From NCBI RefSeq assembly GCF_036669915.1, contig NC_089325.1, positions 10,933,231 to 10,997,230 of the forward strand: a stretch of 64,000 nt of DNA, given 5' to 3'. The stretch comes from Pocillopora verrucosa. Taxonomy: Eukaryota > Cnidaria > Anthozoa > Scleractinia > Pocilloporidae. Position 1 is the first letter of the stretch. Every line of letters begins with the position of its first letter. The position numbers and the translations under genes are program-made. The notes beneath the pieces are model-generated. The model was not told the DNA's origin and did not search any database. It was given only the letters and a program-made list of their open reading frames with translations. Below, one piece after another: positions 1 to 11,570 of this stretch.

Positions 1-522
1 GAATGTGTTTGTGAGCACTATACCATGTACTTACATGGAAATGGTCAAATACACTAAGTATTCTTCAGTGACTTAATATATTTGTGTTGTTTGGGCGGTT
101 ACAGTGCCAAATATCTCTCTATCCTTCGTCAGACTTGCACGTACTCATCACAAGGTTTCGAAAAGGTACCATTCTGTCAATTTGATTGTATTGAAAATTT
201 ACTCAGTCTTTAGAACGCTCAGAATTTTATTTCCTAGTAAAATTTCTATTGATGCGTGTTTATCTCGTATTCCCCTCGACACTGCAATATGCTCTAACAA
301 CCGCCATGTTTTCTCCCGGCGATCACATGGAACAAGAGCGGCTTCCTGATTGATTATATCATGGTTGAGCTACCTTAAATGCCTCCAAAATACTGCTCTC
401 TGATTGGGTAGGGTCCACATAAAATATTTCTTCTCCTGAAAGGTGAGTGGCCAAAGGGCACGTAAAGATATATCGAAGACATGACCTTGATTAACACTAA
501 GAGCGATTCCACCGATCGAGTT
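1..522 (+). promoter_or_regulatory. Orphan copy (P0) of the sulfotransferase promoter/5' block
   Basis: This block matches the regions immediately upstream of the first exons of gene A (6,059-6,590) and gene B (18,125-18,660), beginning with the same gtgttTGTGAGCACTATACC stretch. It keeps the CCAAT-type ATTGG element near 400-410. Unlike the other copies it is not followed by an ATG exon: similarity stops at about 522 and the sequence passes straight into the block that lies downstream of gene A. I infer a promoter left behind after loss of its gene. The block may start before the window. Confidence 0.7.
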
Positions 523-1310
523 AACTCAGCTTTGAGACAAAGAATCGTGTCGCAGATAGAAGAAACTATTTTTAACATCTAATCTCTACAGTAAATTAAA
601 ACAATTTCTTTCATTGGTCTACAAAAAAACTCGTGCCCCTCCCTTAACCAATCAGATGCAAAACTGAAACCAAACGAGTCTTGCGTTTTCCCGCGTCTTA
701 GTTTGTTTGTGGCGGCTCCTTGTGATATGATCTTTAACATGATGGTTTTTTTTTTCCTTTTTTCTTTGGTCTTTTTCATAAGTTTGGTGTTCAAATTATA
801 CCCTTTAAATTGGAGAAATTAAAAAAATTCATCAAAGGGGAAAAAAGACATGGCTAAAAGCCCGTTACTTGAAGATGCAAATTATAACCTTGAAAGCAAC
901 GACTCGAAAAACGTTTCGAGTCAATGTCGTGAAAAACTACGCAATTTTTCCTCAAATTATACGTAAAATTGTTCCATTCGCTCAACACTTCCTACCTATC
1001 AAGTTTTTTTCAAGTGTGGCTTTAAAAACCTTTGTTTTCAGCTACCTCAAATTGTGCCGTGAACCGATGAAATGATGCGCGTGATTAGTGCCAGTACAGG
1101 CTTAAATGAGGTAAGTTTGGCCCACCATATCTTTTAAATATGCACGGTGACCTATCTTTTAAATTGTATTTTCCGAAACAAACGTTGGTAGGAAACATTT
1201 AAGAAGAGCTTAAACAAATTGCTTTTTCTGAGGAATCACCTTGAGGCTAGCTTTTTTTTGCTACGCTAGAGTTCATTTTGAAGTAGTCGAATGGAATCAA
1301 ATTCTCTATT
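523..1310 (+). repeat. Duplicated 3'-flank block (B0) of the tandem unit
   Basis: It matches 10,650-11,570, which follows gene A, through both unique stretches and A/T runs. Near 617-675 it holds a motif CCAATCAGATGCAAAACTGA that also occurs at about 10,795, about 36,060 and, inverted, near 58,250, so part of the block is a dispersed repeat. The short ORFs here are not shared in frame between copies and I do not treat them as genes. Confidence 0.65.
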
Positions 1311-1439
1311 GTTGAAGTTACTTGATGAGCAACGGATTCATGTTGAAAAGAGCTTTGAATGTCCTTTTGTGCCAATGTGAAATAATTTATGGATTAAATG
1401 AGGAGTTTGGATCAACCATCGAGGTTTACTCTTAAGTTG

Positions 1440-1766
1440 CTAAGGCTAACGGTTCCTCACGTGATCGTGGAAAATATCTCTCCCCTTGTCTTGGACGTAT
1501 AGCGGTCCCGCCATCTGATTGGTTCATTCGCCATTTATATGCTCAGATCCCCTCTGAGTGGTTTGGTTCCGGTGAAGTATCGCACTTTGCTGATCAAAGG
1601 TTCTGATCACCGGTGTGTGTTGCTGATTAACACGAAACACACGAACTCACAATTACCATTTACGAATCTTCCCTCCCGCGGCGTCAGCTTAAGTGTGCGT
1701 TAATATCAACTGGGAAGACCCCTTCCATCGAAACAAAGAGAGGTTGCAAGAATATCGAGTTAAGTG
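1440..1766 (+). promoter_or_regulatory. Upstream region of the M-type first exon, unit 0
   Basis: Matches 12,633-12,845 plus 15,272-15,349 in the next unit, with an ATTGG (CCAAT) box at about 1,518-1,525 (CTGATTGGTTC). It ends directly at the ATG of the M0 exon. Conservation in both units and position before a preserved coding exon suggest promoter or 5' UTR sequence. Transcription start is not visible. Confidence 0.5.
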
Positions 1767-1905
1767 ATGAGTTTTCCAATAAGGGCTATCGTAAAACTCA
1801 GAAGAATCCTTTTGATAGGGTTGGTAATTGCTGGTGCATTCTATGCAGTGATGTTGATGCCAAAAATGCTGCGGCTATTAAGAAAACTGAACCAGGAGGA
1901 TATCG
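1767..1905 (+). CDS. M-type first exon: signal-anchor N-terminus, putative alternative exon 1 of sulfotransferase gene A
   Basis: A 139-nt open exon from ATG to a GT donor (GATATCG|gtaagg) encodes about 46 residues starting MSFPIRAIVKL, with a hydrophobic segment around residues 14-30 (ILLIGLVIAGAFYAVML), as expected of a type II Golgi anchor. It ends in phase 1, the same phase as the P-type first exons at 6,664 and 18,732, so joining to exon 2 at 8,012 would stay in frame. The next unit holds a copy (15,350-15,485) differing by a net 3-nt indel that keeps the frame, which points to selection on the protein. The motif AGAFY-x-V is shared with the P-type exons, so the two exon types look homologous. 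Splicing to exon 2 is inferred, not seen. An alternative is a separate small gene or a decaying exon. Confidence 0.55.
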
Positions 1906-2276
1906 GTAAGGAAATAATTTTTAGTAGAATTGCTTCTACCTTAATAGTACCGCTTGACACTGGAAAACACCTACAGCACCACGCGAGTTTATTGGTCAAG
2001 AGTGCAATAGAGGTTATAGAGTGCAATACGGAGAAGTTGCCATGAAAACACCGGGGAAGCGCCAAATTTGAACACCAAATTATAAAAAATGGCTGACAGC
2101 CGTTTTGCTTTGTCTTCAAGAACTTCACGCTTGATTTACCTGTCACAACATTACATTTTTGATTGGTTCAAATAAAACATGTGAGCATTTTGGAACCCAT
2201 TGAAGTGTTTTTTGTAGTACGTAAGGCGTGCAGAGTAGCGCGATGGAGTAATTTTGTCGAGAATATAATAAATAAA

Positions 2277-2364
2277 AAATCGTATGAACCTGCTCGTGCA
2301 TTTCGCGATTTATGGTCACTCGTGCCCATAAATCACGAAATGCACGAGCAGGTTCATACGATTT
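2277..2364. repeat. Long perfect-type hairpin (39-nt arms)
   Basis: Arms 2,277-2,315 and 2,326-2,364 are reverse complements with one mismatch, separated by a 10-nt loop. The corresponding part of the next unit (about 15,640-15,700) lacks it, so it arrived or was lost after duplication. It looks like a small foldback element. Confidence 0.8.
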
Positions 2365-2384
2365 CCTATACTTACTAAGTGCGC

Positions 2385-2510
2385 CAGGCGACAATTATAT
2401 TACAAAATGCGACAGGTATAACAAGGTCCGACAGCACTGTATTGTGCAATGCCTATTACAAAGTGCGATGAACGAAAAAGTAGACAAAAGCGAAGGGAAC
2501 GTTTGTTGAT
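2385..2510 (+). repeat. Degenerate short tandem repeat of TTACAAAGTGCGACA type
   Basis: Several diverged copies of a unit close to ATTACAAAGTGCGACAGGT follow one another at roughly 20-30 bp spacing. A longer, related cluster is at 15,700-15,840 in the next unit. No coding role is apparent. Confidence 0.55.
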
Positions 2511-2674
2511 CGCTAAGTGTGATTTTAACGACTTTTGTGTGAAGCTCAAAGCTAATTGTCTTTAAGATAAATACCAAATTAAAGGCAAAAGGACCGCTTT
2601 AACAACCATGATGGATGTCTTCAATTGCTATTTAGGGGAGCTCAAAATTTTATAACTGTCTCTTAGTGAGATGG

Positions 2675-2952
2675 TACCAACGGAGTTAGAACAATGCGGC
2701 TAATCTCAACTTTAATGAATAAATCGTTAATTTCCACTAAATTTGTAAATACAGCCGGACCGTCTCAAAAACTATTTCCCAAAAAAACTATTATTATTGT
2801 GAGGCTTAGTTTTTACCAACGGAGTTGGAACAATGTGGCTAATCTCAACCTTAATGAATAAATCCTTAATTTCCACTAAATTTGTAAATACAGCCGGACC
2901 GTCTCAAAAACTATTAACTAAAAAAACTATTATTATTGTGAGGCTTAGTTTT
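2675..2952 (+). repeat. Tandem duplication, 139-bp period, two copies
   Basis: The segment starting TACCAACGGAGTT at 2,675 is repeated from 2,814 with only a few substitutions; both copies end in a GAGGCTTAGTTTT run. The 63-aa ORF lying over it is not supported as a gene. Confidence 0.85.
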
Positions 2953-3657
2953 ATTCAGCTTAGTAAACATCACATATTGATGTATTTTCAGTTGCGAATT
3001 AAACTCTTGATAAGTAACAAGTGATATATATTCTTGTGATATAAATTGCAGTATTTTTCATAGATTTCCAGTCCTGATAAAAGTCATAAGAGCAAACGTG
3101 TAAAATAACGATATTTTTTTACGCGTGTTCGCGCCACTCTGTCAGGTTAATCAGTGAATTAATGACAAATCATTCAACATCCTCAATCTAAGGTTGTTTG
3201 TCGAAATTTTTCTCGAATTATGGCCGCTAACAATACTGAAAGTTTGTATAGCTTACAGACACTGACGTTCAAAATTTCCTAGAAGCGGAAAAAACCAAAA
3301 TACGAAAAGTTACTTGGCTTTGGTTAGAATATTTCTCGTGGCTGAGCTAAAATCAGCAACCGGAAGATTTGGCACCGGTCGACTTTGGCCGTGTATTTGA
3401 GCAAATTTCTTCTGAGGTACGGAAAAGTCTATAACTAAGAATTTGTGAATTATAAGTTACGCCCATTTTTTTTTTGTAATGATTCAACGCATTTTTTCAT
3501 CTTGAGCCTTGTTGCCTTCGCACTTTACGACTTTTTTTGGCGGATTGTGAATCCTTATTCGTTTCATGTCTTAATAAAGTCGGCTTTCCTTTTCTTTTCA
3601 GCAAAGGCCTATTGTGTACATAATAAACAAAATAATAGTGATTGGTTGCTTGTAGTT

Positions 3658-3760
3658 ATGAAATTTCTCTCCTCGTGTTTAACTCAATATCTCACTCATT
3701 TGTTGTGCTCACCTGTGAGATGTCGAGTTAAATACGAGAAGAGAAATCCCATATCGATGC
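3658..3760. repeat. Dispersed hairpin repeat (AAATTTCTCTCCTCGTGTTT type)
   Basis: About 35-nt imperfect inverted arms (3,660-3,696 and 3,713-3,749) enclose a short loop. A second copy lies at the equivalent place in unit 1 (16,481-16,600). The structure suits a non-autonomous DNA element older than the unit duplication. Confidence 0.7.
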
Positions 3761-4714
3761 GCGCCCGTGTATCATTCTCTGTTTCCTTAGACCAAAAAAA
3801 ATTGTGACAAATGAAGCGAATAGACACAACAAAACGGAAGAAACATAATGTGTACATCTAAGAAGGCAGAACTTATTCTTTGAGAGAGACCTGAGAAGCT
3901 TTCTGCCATTTCGCTGCCATTTTTCACAAATTTATCTGGTTTCTCCGACTGGGTAGTATTTTTAAGCAAAGACGTCGGTTACTACTTAAAGCCGATAAAT
4001 AACTTATTAATCCTCTCTTTTCACTCTCTTAAATTACTTCGGTTGACAGTGAAGAAATGTAAAATGGTTTCCGTGTTTTCATAGCCTGATGTAAACACGC
4101 GGGAGGTTGGGAGAACACGAGATAAGCGTAGGAAACCACGACGCGAAGCGGAGTGGTTTCCAGCTTATATTTGAATTCTCTCAGACAATTTGTTCGTAGT
4201 GAGAGTGTACTACAAATACGCTCTCGATGGGTCTTTCCGAGTCCGTTCAATGTGGACATTTGTACCGTTAACTGGACAGCAGAAACTAAGGGAATTCAAC
4301 GAGAAAAAGCCGCATTAAATCCCCTTGTGTCTAGTTGAAGTGTCTCCTTCGAATTTAGTTTTTATAGAGGAAATACCAGATTTAAGATTTAAAGGTGCAC
4401 ATGCGCTTTTTCATCTTACGCGCTCTCTAATTGACAGGTGTCAGATTGTGACAGATACTTGTAAAAATAATGTTTCAAAGTTCGTTTGGAAGCCTTTTAA
4501 ATCACCTTTATCCTTACGCAAATGAAAATTTTTCGGTGAAGCCTCTCTTTAATTTGCATTACCTCTATTTTAACTACCTATACCTTAAATTACTCGTTTA
4601 ATATTTGTTCAGTTTATGAAAGATCTTGCCGTAATTACAGCCCTAAATCATTCGGGTAATTTTGAAAAGAATTTTGTTGAGTTTAAAAACATATTTAAAA
4701 TGTTATTCACCAGC

Positions 4715-4795
4715 CAAGGTCGATCTGTAAAGGGAAAAACTTTGCCCTCTTTCAAGACCTCGGGCAAAGTTTTTCCCAATACGGACCTACCGGCT
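4715..4795. repeat. Hairpin/MITE-like element unique to unit 0
   Basis: A perfect 16-nt inverted repeat, GGGAAAAACTTTGCCC at 4,732-4,747 and its complement at 4,762-4,777, lies in the part of the spacer that unit 1 lacks. It probably belongs to a small foldback element; its outer limits are uncertain. Confidence 0.65.
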
Positions 4796-6058
4796 GGCGA
4801 ACAACATGTGTGTTTTAACGAATTGTGCCGTATTTTGACGAGCCCGTATGACGAGTCAAAATACAAACAACAATTTAAAATACTCAGCGATACTACACAG
4901 CAAAACGTCTAATAAGATATGTATTATCCAACTGCTTTTTTTCTGCTATATATTTCTGCCCATTTCTCATAAGCGGGGAAAAGCAAAGCGGATAAAGAAG
5001 CGTAGCGCGCGCAGCTGACTGGTTAAACAGGCATTTTTACAGTACAAAATAACAAAGTTACCAAATAAACGTACAATATTGCAAGTAATGTGTACCCTTT
5101 TCGTGCGATATTTGTTCTCTAGTAAGTGCAGTACACGTAGGTACACGACAGCGCTGTTGAGGAATGGCTTCCGTATCATGAGTCCGGAAATGACTGACTG
5201 GCACAAGAACCAAAATTCCTCCAACAGTAGCTTTCTTTTAAAAGGTAAATCAGTTCTGGTTGTTGATCGTGGATAAATGGTACGATAACGAAGTGTTCAC
5301 TTATCAAATAATCGCGGGACTGCAAGTGATCCTGGAATTGTAAGTGATCCCTAAGGCTGGGCCGCTACTTTTGCAACTTTTTGCATGGTCAGATCGCCAT
5401 CGTAATTCTTTTCTTAATTCCGGTAACTTTCGTGATATCTCTCGATTTTCCAGTCTTGTGGGTCTGCATTAGCTGGAACTTTCTACAGATAGATTCTTTG
5501 TAAAATGAATAACAGATGAGTATGAAAAGTCACGACAGCAGTGCGTTAGATACTAACCGCTGATTGACCGCAAAAAATGCAATGCCACAAAATGTTTGCG
5601 CAAGGAGGAAAAAGTTTTGTTTGCCGATCGTGGATAAATGTCATCATGATGAAGTGTAGAGTTCCACAAATGACCCGGAATCGCAAGTGATATGGATCGA
5701 TAGATAGGATATGGATCGATAGATAAGAATGGATCGCTACTGTCATAATTCCTTACATGGCCATCTCATCTTTTAAGTTGCGTCACTCGGTAAGCAAAGT
5801 GACCCCCACCACAATATTATCCAATATGATCCCATGCCATTCGCCAAACAGTTTACAACAAGAACCAATATCCAGGTATGATCTCTATATTAAATATGCC
5901 AAGGTGACGGTCGAATTAAATTTCTAAAATAATTGACATGTGGTTTGCTAATTTGTGCCGCTTTCTTCGGGTTGTGTTCACCATTCGCGCTCTCGAAAGC
6001 GACGGTAGCACTTGTGCAATTGTTGAAGAGACCGCGATGTTGCATAAGTAGTTGAAAA

Positions 6059-6663
6059 ATGAATATGTTTGTGAGCCCTATACCATGTACTTACATGGGA
6101 ATGGTCAGATACACTAAGTATTCTTCAGTGACTTAATACATTTGTATTGTTTGGGCGGTTTCAGTGCCAAATATCTTGCTATCCTTCGACAGACTTGCAC
6201 GTACTCATCACAAAGTCTCGAAAAGGTGCCTGGCCATTCTGTCAATTTGATTGTACTGAAAATTTACTGAGTCTTTAGAGCATTCAGAAATTTGATTTCC
6301 TGGTGAAATTTCTATTGATGCGTGTTTTATCTCGTTTTCCCTTCGAAACTGCTATGTGCCTTAACAACCGCCATGTTTTCTCCCGGCGATCACATGGAAC
6401 AAGTGCGGCTTCCTGACTGGTTTATATAATGATTGGGCTACCTGAAATGCCTCCAAAATACTGCTCTCTGATTGGGTAGGACCCACATAAGCCATTTCTT
6501 CCCCTGAAACGTGAGTGAGCCAGAGAGCACTTAAAGATATATCGAAGGCATGACCTTGATCAATACTAAGTGCCATTCCACCGATAGAGTTGTGCGTTGA
6601 TTGAGAAGGAACCTTTCTTATTAAATCAAAGACAGGTTGCAGAAGTACGTACATAATTCCAAA
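6059..6663 (+). promoter_or_regulatory. Promoter/5' block (P1) of sulfotransferase gene A
   Basis: Homologous blocks precede gene B and, more diverged, gene C (25,560-26,103), always ending at the ATG exon. Two inverted CCAAT boxes (ATTGG at about 6,432 and 6,469) lie 195-235 bp before the ATG and recur at similar spacing in genes B and C. Conservation across three paralogues whose other flanks have diverged supports a regulatory or 5' UTR role. No TATA box is clear. Confidence 0.55.
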
Positions 6664-9600
6664 ATGCGTTGTTCGTTAAGGAACTTCGCAAAACTTACAT
6701 TCGTCATTCTGATGGTGCATGTCCTTGCAGGGGCATTTTATTCAGTAATTTTTGAAACAAATCGAAGTGTTAACGGTAAGTTACCATAACATTTGTTTCT
6801 GTTTAACTCGCACCACACCCAGTGGTCTTGTCCACTGCCGACCTGACGAACCGACAATGCCTCCCAACGAAACGAAAAATGAATCAGTACTTTCGCCCAT
6901 TTTTTTGACTAAATCAAACTCAGTGCCTAAAGTGACAACCATCCATAGTAAAGAACTTTCTCGTTATTCAACGCTATCAAGATATTTATCTCGCTTTCAA
7001 TTCTCCGCTAATTTGTTTGATTGCACTTGTATTGTTTTGACACTATGTAGTAAGCCTGAAACACTCGACTTTCACAGACGGGCTTTAAAGCCATTTCAGG
7101 GACACTTGTAAAAAATGGCCCCGTATTCTATTAACTCTTTGCCCTGTTTTCTATTACCGATAGAGTGAAAGCTCTCTCTCCGATAAGCGAAAGCGTAGAG
7201 AAATTTATTCATATTTCAAACGCCTGGCAATCTTGTTTCTCGACCATACTTTTCGTGTGCTTGGAACTGCAATCGCTCTGAAAAACTGCTCGCTCAAGAT
7301 CCCAAATTTTTAAGGCTTGTGGGTGCGAGCAGATGAAAATGTGAACCATTTCTTAAAACACTTTTTCGACTGAGGTGCTTGCTTAGACTGCTGCACGACT
7401 GAATATTGGTTGCATTCTCAGCGCACATCGTAAATATATATTTTGACCAATTACGATTTTATGCTTCTGTCTTGGTTAGGGTTATTAGTTGATCTCGTTA
7501 AAACAGTGTTATTGTCCCTTTTAATATTTAGATGGCGAGTCAGTCATTTCATGTATATGTTAGAAAGTTAAACGTCTTCGTTAGCGTTTTTTGTTGTCAC
7601 AATATTAAAGCAAACGTTGAGTTGTCGTTGTTGATGTTGTTTTTGTTTGAACTGAAATTCCATCACTTTTTATTTTTTGAGCTGCGCGTTTGAAACTACC
7701 GAGACAGCAAATTAAAACTGTAATTTCCTTTTAACTGCATAGACAAAACTCCATCATCAACAAAATAACGCTTCTTAAATTAAATTTGAAATCTAGAGTA
7801 GACATGCAAGAGGAAGATACGGTTGAAGTACGACTTTGCTCTGACGTACGTCAAAACAACCCCTAGCTTAACGTTAACGCGACTGTTTAATAATTCGTTA
7901 TAATTTCGATCATTTATTTTTTTTTTTGAGGTGATAGTAGAACGGTTGCATATTGCAAACTCCCTTTATCAACACCTAGATTTCTAATAAATTTCAATTG
8001 AATTTTAACAGATTCCCAGAATATCAAACAGATGAAAAGAGAGGCACTGGTAAGTAGTTAATTGAAATTCAGCGAGTGGGGGTAAATTTTCTACTCGTCA
8101 AAATTCTTGCTATGAGGATGAATCTGGTCCCATTCTCGATCAAAACATGTCATTTTTACACCCGAAGCAGACCTGCTGGTCTATAAAATCCATATCTATT
8201 TTCAAACCTTTGGTTTTGGAATTCATTACGCTCTCCCGCAGAATATCATTACTTTGAAAAAAAAAAATTGTGATTTTTAAAGTTATCAATTGTACTTAAA
8301 ACAATATAATCTTAAAGGAGTGCTAACTTTCGGATTTATGTCTCTCAGTATTTTCACACAAATCGAATGCGACCAATTTTCAACTTTTCGGTTTCATTTG
8401 AGCTCATTTTCAATCCAAAGTAACTCTATAAACCTGTTTTACTGAAGTACAACAATTCAAAAACCCCTTGCCGAGAGAAAAGACTGTTCTGGAATAAAAT
8501 GTTTTTCCTTACTGAAATAAAACTATACTTAACCTCGCTGAAATCCTGCAATCATTAAAAAACATGTCCAAGACAAAAATAGACAAAGGAAAAAGTGAAC
8601 GAAACTTATCCTAATGGCTTAGGATTAGAGACAAGGGTCATTCCCCGAGAGAAGGGAAAGGCCATTTTCTGCACGACTTACCTTTTTCACACTGGGCTCA
8701 TGTCTTGAAGAGCAGTTTTGTCGAAAACATAATTAAAAATTTGTTCCAAACAGAGAGTCTTTCCTAGTAGTACACAGAACGCAAGTCACACATAAATCTA
8801 CGGTTACCTTGCTCAGATGGCCAACGACTGACTTTCCTTTTGCTGGTTGGGAAAGCCTCCAACCGCAATTTCGTTAAAGAAGGAGGTTTAAAATCCTTAG
8901 GGGAAACTAGGGTTTTTTTTTATTACTCGCCCTTCGTGTTCTTGAAACTGCAATCGTTCTGCAAAAACTGCCCGCTCAAGATCCCAAATTATAGAGACTT
9001 GCGGGTACGAGCAGATGAAAATGTCAACCATTTCTTACCACACTTACAACCAATTCTCTAGCTACGTGGAGTGGCAAATGGAACGATATATTCTCTCTTT
9101 GTTTTAGTTAGTGGTATTTAAATGTTAAACTGTAAAAATTATTTCTAAAGCTTAGTAACATTTTAACCAAAACTTACTATAGTGTCAGTTGAATATACCA
9201 AAAAAATTGGCCAGAAAGTTTGGATTTACATTACATGTAAGTAATAATGGTGCAGTGGCTGCATATCACGCGCGACTCCCGCAGCGTGGGTGCCGAATTT
9301 GAGAATTGTTCGTATTCACCTTAAAAAATAGTTCGAAAGAATAATTTTGGTTCCTTCCTTCTCAGTCTCTCTCTATGGAATCAAAAATATGACCATGTTT
9401 ATACGTTCTCTTGGTGTCTTTAGGTATCATACAGTTATCCCTGACACATAATTTTGTTCCCGAAGCAAGTCGCACAAATGTGATGATTGCAGTGACAAAT
9501 TGGGACACAAAGACTTGTTTTGAAAGCAGTACTCACGAATCGATTCGTGACGAAGCCCTGGTTCGGCGATTTAGCGCCTTAAATGTTCCAGCCTTGTTAA

Positions 9601-10470
9601 GAATGTTTATCAACTTAAATCATTTTTAATTTCGCTTTTTTTCAGATCAGACTTTTAGAGGAAAGATATCGGCCTTGGAATTCTTCTGCTTGTACCAAGC
9701 AAGGTAGAAGAAAACCTATTCAATATATCGTCAAACATCACCTTATCGTGTCCGAGCGTTACAAAACACTCTTCTGTTTCGTTCCTAAAGTAGCATGTAG
9801 CAACTGGAAACGAATTTTTCACGTTTTAGATGGACATTTCAACTCGTCGGAAGATATCTCCCACGAAACTTCGCATGATTCAGGAAAGTTACGCTTTTTG
9901 AGACATTATTCAAACGCTACAGTAGTAAATCACATGTTAAAAACATACAAAAAGATTGCATTTGTTCGCGAACCTATGGAGCGATTTCTGTCAGCCTACC
10001 GGAGTAAATTTGCACCCGTTGATCCCCCTAGAAGGGGATTTTACTACAGCACCGGCCTAAACATCATCAAAAGGATGCGGAAGAACTCTACAGGGTTAAC
10101 TCCACATTATCCCACATTTAAGGAATTCGCAAATTTCGCGATTACTACGCCTGTTAGCTCTCATGATGAACACTGGGATCGTCAGCATAATTTATGCGCT
10201 CCGTGTGATATAAATTATGACTTCGTTGGCTTTTATGATAATATCAAAGCAGATGCTGACCTCGCTCTTATGTTGATGGGAGCTGATGAAGAGGTTACAT
10301 TTCCAAATATCGAAGCTGCACCTGAAGGACAAGGATCACAAACGAAGATGAAGACTTTCTATTCAGGAATATCACAAGAAGAATTTACACGACTGCAGAA
10401 TATCTACGCAAAAGACTATGACATTTTTGGATTCAAAAAGCCCAGTTATCAAGAAATAGTGAATCCCTGA
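6664..10470 (+). CDS. Carbohydrate sulfotransferase, HNK-1 family (gene A), 3 exons, 324 aa
   Basis: Exons are 6,664-6,775, 8,012-8,049 and 9,646-10,470; all introns are GT-AG and the frame closes at 975 nt. Exon 1 encodes a short cytosolic tail (MRCSLRNFAKL) and a signal anchor ending in AGAFYSVIF, so a type II Golgi membrane protein is expected. Exon 3 has the two PAPS-binding signatures of the Sulfotransfer_2/CHST8-14 group: VPKVACSNWKR (about residues 96-106, 5'-phosphosulfate loop) and FVREPMERFLSAYRSKF (156-172, 3'-phosphate loop), then DEHW and the C-x-x-C pair near 234-237. N-glycosylation sequons occur at about N116, N140 and N197. The family moves sulfate from PAPS to a sugar hydroxyl on glycoproteins or glycosaminoglycans; the acceptor cannot be read from the sequence. 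Length is close to human CHST10/11. The M0 exon at 1,767 may serve as an alternative exon 1. Which CHST is the ortholog is undecided. Confidence 0.9.
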
Positions 10471-10526
10471 ATTTCTTCAGCAAGAAGGAAAAGGGGAGGC
10501 AAACCACAGCATGAAAAAGGATTGCT

Positions 10527-10571
10527 GTTTAAAATGGCGTACAGCTGTCACAGCTGTACGCCATTTTAAAC
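10527..10571. repeat. 45-bp perfect palindrome just 3' of gene A
   Basis: Arms of 22 nt (10,527-10,548 and 10,550-10,571) are exact reverse complements around a single C. Gene B retains only a variant of the left arm at the same distance past its stop codon, and beyond this point the A and B flanks no longer match. It therefore sits at or near a duplication breakpoint. Confidence 0.85.
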
Positions 10572-10649
10572 AATGTTTGTTAACATTGCCAGACACTAAA
10601 ATTTTAACCAACACAAACTTGATAGGAATTTGATGAAACCGGTAAGCTC

Positions 10650-10866
10650 ACTCACCTTTGAGACAAAAAATCACGTCGCAGATAGAAGTAACTAATTTTA
10701 ACATCTCATTTCTAATTGCGATTTCAGAAAATTAGAGCAGTTGTCTCCAATTTGATTCTTCGTTGGTTTAAAAAAACTCGCCACTCTCTCAACCAATCAG
10801 ATGCAAAACTGAAACCAAAGAGTCTTCGTCAATGACGTTTTCCCGCGGCTCCTTATAATAATAATT

Positions 10867-10897
<31 letters not shown>

Positions 10898-11570
10898 TAA
10901 TAATAATAATTACTTTATCTAACGAGGGTTACACAAAGCAGTAAATATACTAAAGAACCAGTGACCCTCCTTGTGATATGGTCTTTAGCATAGTAGTTTC
11001 GTTTTTCTTTGGTCTTTTTCATAAGTTTTGTGTGCAAATTATACCCTTCAAATTTGAGAAATAAAAAAAAATCCATCGAAGGGGAAAAAGATATAGCTAA
11101 AAGCGTGCAGGGAGCCCGTTACTTGAGGATGCAAATTATAACCCTGAAAGCAACGATTCGAGGAATGTTTTGAGTCGATGTCGCTAAAAACCGCGTGATT
11201 GTTTCACAAATTATATATCAAATTGTTCCATACGCTCGAGACTTTCTACCTATCAAGTTTTTTTCAAGTGTGGCTTTAGAAAGGTTGTTTCCAGCTACCT
11301 CAAATTGTACCGCGAACAGATGAAAGGATTCGCCTGATTAGCGCCAGTACGGGCTTAAGTGCGGTAAGCTTGGCCCCCATATCTTTTAAATATGCTTGGT
11401 GACCTATTTTTTAAATTGTATTTTACGAAACAAACGTTGGTAGGAAACATTTAAGGAGAGTTTAACAAAATTGGTGGTTAACTTTTTTTTTCTTAGCAAT
11501 CACCATAAGGCGGCTGGTGTTTTTTTTTGGCGACATTTGAGTTCATTTTGAAGTAGTCGAATGGAATCAA
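10650..11570 (+). repeat. Duplicated 3'-flank block (B1) of the tandem unit
   Basis: Second copy of the 523-1,310 block. It includes an (AAT)n microsatellite at about 10,856-10,910 that the other copy lacks. No reading frame is conserved between the two copies. Confidence 0.65.
10856..10910 (+). repeat. (AAT)n microsatellite
   Basis: About 17 AAT triplets with a few interruptions, present in unit 1 only. Confidence 0.9.

Larger units (their letters stand above)
2953..6058. other. Non-coding spacer of the tandem unit (unit 0 copy)
   Basis: Most of this stretch aligns by eye with 15,900-18,124, for example around the shared CAGACACTGACGTTCAAA at 3,256 and 16,081. Relative to unit 1 it carries about 0.9 kb extra (roughly 3,960-4,870). 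I see no conserved reading frame between the copies and call no gene. It holds the hairpins listed separately and a two-copy ATGGATCGATAGATA repeat at about 5,690-5,725. Confidence 0.6.

Noticed and set aside
6752..7111. 119-codon plus-strand ORF after exon 1 of gene A
   Set aside because: It starts inside exon 1 in another frame and runs through intron 1; the equivalent frame in gene B is broken.
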